Positions 10,422 through 18,463 of a stretch of 36,329 nucleotides of DNA are shown here, one piece after another (the first letter of the stretch is position 1; the number at the start of each line of letters is the position of its first letter). Source of the DNA: Coemansia sp. RSA 922 (lineage: Eukaryota; Kickxellomycota; Kickxellomycetes; Kickxellales; Kickxellaceae); contig JANBQS010000100.1 in NCBI GenBank assembly GCA_027577415.1, positions 1-36,329 of the forward strand, read 5' to 3'. The notes beneath the pieces were generated by a model. It was not told where the DNA came from. It worked only from the letters and a program-made list of their open reading frames with translations, and searched no databases. The position numbers were made by a program, and so were the translations under genes.

Positions 10422-10567
10422 GCGCCCCAACAATAACCTGACCGGAGTTGAGCCCTGAGCCTAACAAAAGTTAAACGACCGTAGAAGGTGGGCTAGTGAT
10501 TGGGCAGACCGCTAATCATAAACAGACCCCCCGCAAGGTGGTCCTTCCACGCTGTTAGGCGCCCCAA
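10422..10567. repeat. 9-bp direct repeat GCGCCCCAA flanking about 128 bp
   Basis: GCGCCCCAA occurs at 10422-10430 and again at 10559-10567, directly before the ATG of the NSRP1-like gene. The 128 bases between them are unlike the neighbouring T-rich leaders: GC-richer and without an ORF. The repeats could be a target-site duplication around a short insertion. The first copy also lies in CGCCCCAACA, which would suit the end of an LTR (…CAACA). Chance occurrence is possible. Confidence 0.25.
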
Positions 10568-11665
10568 ATGGGCAGATTGCTGCCACCCTCTGTGAAATCC
10601 CCAAAGGCAGCACAAGGTGCGAGTGGTGCATCCACCCATGCCAAAGGCGCGGCTCTACTGATGGATGCATCTACGGCAGCGAGTAGACATAAAGATGTAC
10701 CAAAGGACAGCAAAGTTGCTCGCTCCAAAAAGTCTGTATTTGCCGAGCCAGAAGCTCCTTCGAGCCTAGATGACCCCAGACTCGCTAAGCCGATATTTAC
10801 AGGTGGCTCACAGACACGCGCCTCGGAAAAGTTGGCGTCCGAGCTTCAGGCGACCGATCCGTCAGTTTACGCATATGACGAGGTCTATGACGAGATCAGC
10901 AATGCTCGAGACCGATCGAAGCGAGCTCGCAAACAAGCCGACGACTTGAAGCCGCGGTATATGGAGAAGATCTTGGAGACTGCTAAGCAACGACAGGTTC
11001 AGCACAAAGTCGTGCGAGAAAAGATGCTGGACAAGGAACGAGAAAGAGAGGGCGACATGTTTGCAGACAAAGAGACATTTGTCACTAACGCATGCAAGGA
11101 GCAAAAGGAGCAGCGCCAAAAACTTGTCGAAGATGAGGATATGCGCGAGGCGGCAGAGACGAACGCCGGCCGACGTGGATATGGCGCTGCTGTTGCTGCT
11201 GGCTTCTATCGAGGTTTCTTGGACCAAATCGATCGAGACGACATTAACAAAGTTGTGGTGAGTGGTGCTAGCGCACCGTCTCAAGTTCAAATAGTCGGAG
11301 ATAACCCCGCTAGCCATTCCTCGGTTAGAAAGAGCGAGGCTCTAGTATCAGGACTTAACGTCGCCGATAGTAGCGCCAGGCCACGCCACACACGATTGTC
11401 GACGCAAGACTCGGCCACCAGCCCCGACAATGGCAAGGAGAGCACGACTACTCACCGTGCTGAAGAGTTTAGGCGTCATGCGGGCTCTCGTAGCTCATAC
11501 AGCCACATCATCGAGCAAGGACTGAGTGCTCAGCAACAGATAAAGGACGATGCGAGAATTCGGGAGCACGAGGCTCTAGTCAAAAAGTATGCTCGGCGCA
11601 ACGATGCAGTCTCCACTGAGGCTGCTCGACAGCGCTATCTAGCACGCAAACAGCAGCAAGTCTAG
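10568..11665 (+). CDS. NSRP1/CCDC55-like (DUF2040) nuclear speckle splicing regulator
   Basis: This 365-aa protein carries the NSRP1 N-terminal domain at about 85-215: DPSVYAYDEVYDEI, then KPRYMEKILETAKQR, then KVVREKMLDKEREREGD, MFADKETFVTNACKEQ and EDEDMREAAE. These are hallmarks of CCDC55/NSRP1, an alternative-splicing factor with a long coiled coil. KKSVFAEPEAPS just upstream (about 53-64) matches the family's usual N-terminal region, so the first ~50 residues are an extension or wrongly assigned. An in-frame TAG lies four codons before the ATG, directly after a TTAG that could be a splice acceptor, so a short first exon upstream cannot be excluded. The C-terminal part (about 235-310) is low complexity, ending in another helical segment. 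Function in splicing is inferred from the family. Confidence 0.8.
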   Translation: MGRLLPPSVKSPKAAQGASGASTHAKGAALLMDASTAASRHKDVPKDSKVARSKKSVFAEPEAPSSLDDPRLAKPIFTGGSQTRASEKLASELQATDPSVYAYDEVYDEISNARDRSKRARKQADDLKPRYMEKILETAKQRQVQHKVVREKMLDKEREREGDMFADKETFVTNACKEQKEQRQKLVEDEDMREAAETNAGRRGYGAAVAAGFYRGFLDQIDRDDINKVVVSGASAPSQVQIVGDNPASHSSVRKSEALVSGLNVADSSARPRHTRLSTQDSATSPDNGKESTTTHRAEEFRRHAGSRSSYSHIIEQGLSAQQQIKDDARIREHEALVKKYARRNDAVSTEAARQRYLARKQQQV

Positions 11666-11863
11666 ACTTGTGACCTTTAGGATCCACCTTCCGATCGCAA
11701 CTTGCGACATGATCCGTGGACGCTAATTTCTTTTACTTTCTTCCTCAGGGTTTTTGGAAACAAGGCATTGTTTGTTTAGATGCACCTTTGCTATATTCTC
11801 GATAGTAAAAAAAAGGATGGTCATCAAAATTATTGAACTAGGCAGAGCAGAGTGTATCTCAAC

Positions 11864-12612
11864 TTAGTAGCGCTTGCCCTGAACATTGGCGGTGTTAACG
11901 AATCCTCTAAGTGTCTTGCTTTCTTCATCGGTAAGCGTGATCTGCCCAGCGCCCAGGTTCTCGTCCAGGAACTTGATCCTCTTTGTTCCCGGAATGACAA
12001 TAAGGCTCTCATCCTGCGCCAACAGCCATGCCAAAGCTATCTGCCCAAGTTTGCAGCCGCGCTTCTTGGCCATGGCTTCGAATTCGTCAACCAGCTTGAG
12101 GTTGTTGGCAAAGTGCTCGGGCTTGAATCGAGGATTCGTGCGACGCCAGTCATCCTTGTCAAGGTCGTCGATACTGCGGATCTGACCCGTCATAAAGCCT
12201 CGACCTAGTGGCGAATAGGCTACGACGGTGATGCCTAGCTCGCGGCAGGCATCGAGCAGTCCGTCAGTCTCGATGTGAGTCGTCCAGGGGCTATACTCGA
12301 CTTGGACTGCGGCAATGGGATGGACCTTGTACGCACGCCTCAGTTGGTCGGCAGTGCACTCAGACAACCCGATAAAGCGAATCTTACCCTCCTTGACGAG
12401 TTCAGCCATGGCGCCGACTGTACCTTCGATTGGAGTATTGGGATCCACGCGGTGCTGATAATAGAGGTCAATCTTGTCAATTCCCAAGCGCTTAAGGCTT
12501 ACATCGACCTGCTTACGTACATAGTCTGGCTTTCCATTGATGTACGAATGGCCTCGTCAGAGCGTTCAACGCCGTCTATGAACAACGCCACATGATTACA
12601 CATGAATCCTCT
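11864..12612 (-). pseudogene. 5'-truncated aldo-keto reductase (AKR13/Yakc-like) pseudogene
   Basis: The open part (11864-12487) encodes 207 aa of an aldo-keto reductase: LGIDKIDLYYQHRVDP, IRFIGLSECTADQLRRA, VQVEYSPWT, VVAYSPLGRGFMTG, then LAWLLAQ, IPGTKR and LDENLGA near the cofactor-binding C-terminus. Full-length relatives are about 330 aa. Upstream the frame still reads NGKPDYVRKQVDVSLKRLG without a start codon, and beyond a frameshift at about 12540 another frame reads FIDGVERSDEAIRTS, typical of the family just before that motif. Past about 12612 similarity ends. The N-terminal ~110 residues, with the catalytic Asp/Tyr/Lys region, are therefore missing. The gene is broken in at least two ways. 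The surviving half is well preserved, which suggests recent decay or an assembly error. Confidence 0.8.
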
Positions 12613-13619
12613 TCCATAACAACTTTTGATTGCCTGACTTAATTATGTTCTTTGGCCTCACGTTGATATTGGGAGAGTTCATCAACACATTTACTGAGTG
12701 TGAATAATAGCTCGTCAAACAGCTATTTTTGCTTCGCGCTCGGTGTTCCGTGATCTGAAGGGGAATGGATAGAGCTAGGAGAATCCAATTCGCAGCTTCA
12801 CTGTTGCTTGGGCGGGGCCTACTATCCGCTAGTTTTCTTTCAGGCCCTGCTGGTTAAGGGGGAGCTTCCCGGGGTTCGATTTCCTTTTTACACAAAATAT
12901 TTTTTAAATTGCGCCATATAGTGGCCACTTTAAAAGCAGCGCATGCTATTTTCATCAGACACATTCACCGATGTGTAGCAAAATTAAGTTTATATTGCCA
13001 GTTGCTGTCTGGAGTCTAAGCATTACCAGTGTCGCCTAATAGATTTTGCATCAGAGCCACCAGCACGTCTTGTACATTTATGACTCGGTGTCACAAATGG
13101 ATGTGCTTGAGCAGATTAATGCTCAACGGAGTGTGACGCCATATGTGATATCAACAGCTACGATTTCCTTTGATGGTCAGAGTGTCAGTTTCCAGTATTT
13201 ATATTCCTGCCCACCCAGCTTCTAGCTGAGGAATTAGTGAGCATCTTCCTTTTCTGTTTTCATCAGTTATTGAGTTTATATGCTTCTAACAGTCTTGATA
13301 GCAATTTTTGTGCATAGACTATGAGTTATCCATGGGTTGAGTATGTTTCAAGTTGACTTAGGCCATAAAAAGCATTGTCATGGAGATTATAAGTATTATT
13401 CCTTAAGAAACAGGTAATGTTGTCACTGAGCTCCTTACCCTGTCCAAGGGGAATATCCACACATGCAAAGCATGGGCATATGACAGCTAGTTACATAACA
13501 ATAATAGACACATTGCTGACCTCTGTGTTTATCACACTATACACATACAGCGTCCGAAAGTTGCCACTCAGTGGATAATACCGTTCGCGAAGAATGCACG
13601 TGTGATACTAAAATGTAAT
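12613..13619. other. Gene-poor degenerate spacer
   Basis: About 1 kb without a supportable gene: scattered stops in all frames and AT-rich sequence. The only structure I can point to is a tRNA-like or Pol III-like relic at 12850-12889, listed separately. It lies between two degraded genes and is probably relic sequence. Confidence 0.4.
12850..12889 (+). other. tRNA-like relic (A-box-like, B-box-like, T-run)
   Basis: CTGGTTAAGGG resembles a tRNA A box, GGGGTTCGATTTCC resembles a B box/T-arm, and T5 follows at once like a Pol III terminator. The two boxes are only about 10 bases apart, far too close for an intact tRNA, and no acceptor stem can be formed. It could be an internally deleted tRNA or SINE remnant, or chance. 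Confidence 0.2.
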
Positions 13620-14175
13620 TCAATAAATAAAAGAGAAGATAAAGAGTTCTATTTGTAAAACGACAATAAACTCTTTTAAATAACAACATTCTACTGCGGC
13701 TAAGCCGCAGACCCTTGCCCGAACCGCCGATCCAGTGATCTTGACTAATTCTGCGTGACAGCACAGATGTTCGCTCTCTGTAATTAACTCAACTTGTGTC
13801 ATTGGGCCACGTATTAAGCAGGTAAGGCTGACTAGACTCGGAAGCCCAGAGATAATGCTGATGATGTCAGTCAGAGTGCATATCTGCTGGAGCAAAACCA
13901 AGTGCTGCACAATCGCTGTGCTCGGCGCAGTACAAAGAGCAGCAAACACTGGTCCACTGGTCATTTGCCTATAATTCGTCTCACTACTCAGTTTTAGCAC
14001 TGCCGACGACTCCAACACCCAGTGCAATTGCTCTTGAACCAAATCCGTAGATGGGATTTGGCCCTCATGGTTAGCCAGGACCGTGTGGATGGGGTTCACC
14101 CTCATAGCACCACGATGGTTTAGTGCGTTTAACCCACCCAGCACGTTTTTGGCAATCGCATGAAACGGAATGGAA
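13620..14175 (-). pseudogene. Fragment resembling fungal LRR-type proteins
   Basis: An open minus-strand frame of about 185 codons has no convincing start; it begins at a GTG preceded by stops. It contains Leu-spaced segments such as LVLLQQICTLTDII followed by SGLPSLVSLTCLIRG, and WVLESSAVLKLSSETN, which look like irregular leucine-rich repeats of the sort found in expanded fungal F-box/LRR families. The C-terminal ~35 codons run into AT-rich sequence. No F-box or other named domain is visible. It may be a relic of the same family as the wreck at 33257-34854, because the style is similar, but I cannot align them here. Confidence 0.35.
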
Positions 14176-14585
14176 GCCACTATAATCTGTACCGCCTTGC
14201 TCCTATCTCAGCTTGGGATAAAAGCAGTCATAAAGTCATTTGTATTATTTCTTCATCTCTTTTCATACATTGTTCATTGCCTTCATTTTTTTGTGAATTA
14301 ATTTAGGAAAGATACTTTTTAAATTAATATCTGGTGCAAGTTCGGAACCCTTTTCTAATTATTGTCTCTTGTCATTGCCATTAGGTGGTCTACAGTCATG
14401 GCACAATTCATGTTTTCTGCTGGTCTCATATTTATCTTTGTTCTAGTCACATTAATTTTTGACTTTGATTTTGGAAGACCACCAGAGATTGATGATCAAG
14501 GATTGTGTTTAGAAAAATCCAAGAGGCGTTTCTCAGTTTCGCTCTATGTTTATTTTTTTATTTTTGTACACTTTAATTCGTTTTA
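14176..14585. other. AT-rich spacer and 5' flank of the Myb/SANT-repeat gene
   Basis: No supportable gene. Small hydrophobic frames are present on the plus strand (around 14362-14586), but their composition is that of T-rich leader DNA. The last ~60 bases before the start codon at 14586 are T-rich, like other leaders in the window. Confidence 0.4.
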
Positions 14586-17066
14586 ATGCTTACTCGAAGG
14601 ACCACTTGGTTGTCTGCCGCTTCACATGCATTTGGTTTTACGAGTCGACAACGGCACTCGCTACTGCAAACTTTGTTGCATACCAGACACCTCAGTAATC
14701 ATTCACCAGCTAGACCAAGCGTCGACATTCAAAAGGCTATTGTCGAAGAGATTCACTTACTCCAGCAAGTCGATAAATCGATTCCGTGGTATCCGCTGGC
14801 CGCAAAATATCGCCTTTCCGTTGACGCGTTACAGAGTATTTGCAACCAGGCGGAAGTTGACGCTCAGCGCAGACAGCAAAAGAGCGTGTTGGCGACCAGG
14901 GCTGCGGAGCGGCACTTTGACAGCGCTCGAGGTCAGTGCGATTGGGAGGCTGTTGCTAGTGAGTTAGACACTTCGCTCATTGAGTGCTTGGATCTTTTCG
15001 ATGTCTCAAACTCGACGATACAGCCTCGCTCGCTGGTCAAGATCTATGGCGGCTGGTCAAAGACTGATATGGAAAGGCTGAAGCAGTTTATAGCGGCTAA
15101 CTACGCGGATGATTCTACTGTCGACTGGAAGCTTGCTGGCGCCTATATGAACGTAGACTCTTTGGAATCCCGGTGTGTAGGTCAGGGTACATTTAGCAGT
15201 CCGCTTAACGAAGTGGGCTATCGGCGTATATGCGAGCTTCGCGACTCTAAAATGAGGTGGAAGGATATCCACCAGTATTTTCTGCAGTACTCTGATGTTA
15301 TTTCGCTAAAGGTCAGATATTACAGGCTAAAGTCGAAGCTGAATGGAGGGATGGTTGACGAGCTTACTGCGGAATGGACTGACGCAGAGCGCGAGCTAAC
15401 GAAGGACCTGATCGAACAACATATGGAGTCGACATCTAGATCGGAGTTGGTGGACATTATCAAGCATGGGTTACCAGCTAGGCCATTGAGGGACATTCGC
15501 AATTTCTGCCGTTTATACGTTAGTGAGCTTGAAACGCGCTCCATTAGTCTGGACCAGATGACCAGACTACGAGAATTAGTAGCCGAGTATGGCGAGGACT
15601 GGGGCCGTGTTGGCGAGGCATTGGGCGTGCTCCCATCCAGGGCTCAGTACAACTGGGCCAAGTATGGCGGAGACGAGGGATATCACTCTGTTTGGACTGC
15701 GGACGAGACTCGCCCGATTCAGCGCCTTATCGACTCTGGTGTCAAACCACAAGAGGCAGCCAAACCTTTAGGATTGAGATCACCATGGCCATGCCAAGCT
15801 AAATTGGCTAGAGTTGGAGCCTCAAGTAAGTAATCGCAAACTGTCTTAGAAATGTGTAGTTTATGCCTACACTGAATGTTCTTTTTGTCAATTATAGCTT
15901 GGAGGCGAAGAGACAACACTCTTTCAAAGTCACGTTGGTCTACAGCAGACGACGACACTCTGTTGAAGATGACCGATGGGCTGGGGATGAATACGGCTGT
16001 CAGATGGGAGCTCGTTAGCAAGTCGCTTGGTCGTTCAGTGAAAGCGTGCCAAGTTCGGGTTGCTGTTGTAAATCGTAGTCGTAGGCACATGCAAGTCATG
16101 GATGACAAAGAGAGCCTTGTGACTAGCGAGGTTCAAAGGCAGTTCGAGTCGAGTGGTGCTGTTGATTGGTCGCACGTCAGTCAAGAAACAGGGTTTAGCC
16201 GACGCGAATGTCTTGAGCTTGGCCAGTACGACATCAACAAGGTCGGTTGGCAGTACGATCCGGATTCGTTTTCGCAAGGTATGGCCGACCGCATGACGAG
16301 TTTTATCAAGGAGCACTATCCAGTCCCAACTCCGGTCAACTATCGAGCCATGTCGAACTATATGTGGGTCGCCATGGAAGACTGTATCCGCATGCACGAC
16401 ATACTACAGGGCAAGTTCAAGTGGACTAGGGCTGACTATGAGCGGGCCTCTGCGCTCAGGGCTCAGGGACTGACTTTAAAAGAGGTTGCTCGACACTTTT
16501 CCCCCACGCTTACACCTCAGAACGTGTACAATGCACTGAAAATACACCCGTCGTTAAAGCAGGTACAGAACCCCATCTCTGCCGACGAACTGGAAGAGAT
16601 ATCCAGGCTAGTGGACCAGTATGCCGGAAAGTACCCTGTCGTCGAGATCATTGGCAAAATCCGCAGACAACTAGGCCTTTGTAATAGAAGCGGCTACTAT
16701 TCCAAAGTTGCTTGGCGCATTGCAGCCCATCCACACTACCAGACGAAATTACGCGGCATCGACTATAACGGTTTGGCTAATCGCATCGCAACAGGGCAGA
16801 CAACTGTCAAGCTCACGGCGAAGGAGTTGGATGTGCCTCGAGTCTCTTTGGTGAGTCGCTTGAACAGCTTGAGTAACAAGCTGTTCCCATCAAGGTGGAC
16901 AGATGAGGAGACTCTCAAGTTGGTTGACTATGCACAAAGCTGCGATTCAAAGTTCGACCCAGAGCATTTTAGCAAAGTACTGGGCACCAAGAGCGCACAA
17001 CAGTGCAATGACAAGGTACACAGACTTAAGAGAAAGGGCGTTTTGCCTCGCGTGTCAAAGGTGTAG
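14586..17066 (+). CDS. Multi-repeat Myb/SANT-like protein with mitochondrial-type presequence (two exons)
   Basis: Two ORFs in different frames join through one intron: exon 14586-15825, intron 15826-15897 (GTAAGT…ATTATAG), exon 15898-17066. Phases match (A|CT gives Thr) and the product is 802 aa. It holds a series of degenerate Myb/SANT helix-turn-helix units. The clearest are SKSRWSTADDDTLLKMTDG…WELVSKSLGRSVKACQVR, KFKWTRADYERASALRAQG, and the C-terminal RWTDEETLKLVDYAQ…FSKVLGTKSAQQCNDKVHRL. Weaker units lie in the N-terminal half (SKTDMERLKQFI…, TAEWTDAERELTKDLI…). The first 46 residues contain no Asp or Glu, six Arg and many Ser/His, and include RHL-SN (34-38), a plausible MPP cleavage site, so mitochondrial import is likely. 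DNA binding, perhaps to mitochondrial DNA, is inference. It ends 61 bases from the convergent NmrA-like gene. Confidence 0.82.
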
Positions 17067-17127
17067 CCTAGAAATTGTGTCAGAATATATAAAAGAAAAA
17101 TACTCAAGACATTCTTCGTCTTTGTTC

Positions 17128-18087
17128 TTAATGTATGTCGGCGACGATGGCTGCCAGAGGAGTTGGTGAGACCTCTGGCATATCGTCAGAGTCGAGTTTC
17201 TTGCCGTCGATATCTAGTTGTCCACGGCCAGTGGCCATAGCAGCGTGAAGCTGGTCAGCGATGTACTTGAAATCGATAGTAGTAGGATCCTTGGCGGCAG
17301 CGGCAGCAGCAGAAACCATGCGGCGCTCGAGCACGGCAAGTGGCTCATAAGTCGGCGTATACTTTACACCACTCACGCTCTTAAAGGCCGCAACCCAATC
17401 GGCATAAGAGGCAGTGAACGAAGCCACACGAGCAGTCTTGTTCTTGAACTGATCGAACCGACGCAAGACAGCCAAAGTGTAGTAAGCGACATCCTGGCGC
17501 GTAGTAAACGAAATCTTGCTTTGACCTTGGTTACCAGCATCGGGAACAACGACAGTGTGGTTTTCGGTATCCCAGTCATGGAACGGGTTAACAAACATGT
17601 CAGCAAACGCGCCAGTCACCACATAGGTGTACGCCATTCCCTCTGATCTTGTGGCTTGCTCTTCTAGCGCGTTTCTCGCAGCAATCTTGCCCGCAAATAA
17701 GGGTATTTCGCTGTTAGCGGGTACACTGAGATCGAGGCCAAACTCAGACGGCAAGAACCATTTAACACCAGCAGCACGCGCAACACGGATGATCGTCTCT
17801 TGCGTTTGCATTCCCGCCGGAGTTAGCAAACTGATGACGACCTGTTGTCTACTGAGGATCTTGAACAGCTCGCCTTCGTCACTATAGTCGACAGGGGCCA
17901 CATGGAACTGCGGGTATCCAGTTACGGCCTTCTCAGTGACCTTGAGGCTTTCCTTGCGCGTAAGAATAGTGACCTCAAATTCGTCACCGGCTTGCTTAAA
18001 GGCCTGGATGAAACAGGCTGGCATCGGACCAGATCCGCCAATAAGAGCAACGCGGCGGAAGGCGGGAATGAGCTTGGCAGCAGACAT
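17128..18087 (-). CDS. NmrA-like / isoflavone-reductase-like NAD(P)-binding protein
   Basis: From the Met at 18087 the protein has 319 aa. An in-frame Met at 18195 adds 36 residues, but Rossmann beta1 would then start unusually late, so I prefer 18087. Beta1 and the glycine loop read RRVALIGGSGPMP, an atypical GxxGxxP where family members usually have a third Gly. TILTRK after beta2 is the usual NADP-type Arg position. PVDYSD, VVISLLTPAG, AAGVKWFLPSEFGLD and the GKIAARNALEEQ helix with its conserved Lys are all characteristic of the NmrA/PCBER group of atypical short-chain dehydrogenases. It could be a reductase of small phenolic or secondary metabolites or a redox sensor; the sequence does not decide which. 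A poly-Ala stretch interrupts the C-terminal part. No intron is seen. Confidence 0.85.
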   Translation of the reverse strand: MSAAKLIPAFRRVALIGGSGPMPACFIQAFKQAGDEFEVTILTRKESLKVTEKAVTGYPQFHVAPVDYSDEGELFKILSRQQVVISLLTPAGMQTQETIIRVARAAGVKWFLPSEFGLDLSVPANSEIPLFAGKIAARNALEEQATRSEGMAYTYVVTGAFADMFVNPFHDWDTENHTVVVPDAGNQGQSKISFTTRQDVAYYTLAVLRRFDQFKNKTARVASFTASYADWVAAFKSVSGVKYTPTYEPLAVLERRMVSAAAAAAKDPTTIDFKYIADQLHAAMATGRGQLDIDGKKLDSDDMPEVSPTPLAAIVADIH

Positions 18088-18463
18088 ATTGTCAAAAATG
18101 ATATTGGCCTTGGAGTTGTATGGATAAAGAGTGTGTGAGTGGAAGGTATGTTGATATTGAAAGTTTGAAAGTTGAGAATTGGGAGACATCGTCATTTATA
18201 CGTAAAGGCCAGTATGTGATATTGGGAAATTTACAAGCGTGTCTAAGCGTGGGAAGAGGACGAGGGGGGGAGGTTGACATTTGTAAGCTGCATGTCAGCA
18301 TATCCCTCATATCAAATATGCTAGTAGGTGCATTTGCGAATCCCCGCATCCTTCTCGCTCTAAGCAATTGTGCAACACCCGCTTAGTAACCATCTTGACA
18401 AGGCTCTTAAAAATATGTCAGCAATGGTGGTTGTAGTTTAATTTACATTGTTCTATACAACTA
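18088..18463. promoter_or_regulatory. Upstream flank of the NmrA-like gene and 3' flank of POLG
   Basis: The 376-base region is the promoter side of the minus-strand NmrA-like gene and the 3' end of the polymerase gene beyond it. GGAAGAGGACGAGGGGGGAG near 18253 is a plus-strand purine tract, a pyrimidine tract on the minus strand. No RNA gene or ORF is supported. Confidence 0.35.

Noticed and set aside
10148..10432. A solo LTR reading TGTTG…CAACA
   Set aside because: The ends look LTR-like, but no target-site duplication fits them and an open frame runs through much of the interval.
15876..17066. A separate second Myb-like gene starting at 15876
   Set aside because: Its first seven codons lie in the intron; GTAAGT at 15826 and ATTATAG at 15897 join it in frame to the upstream exon.
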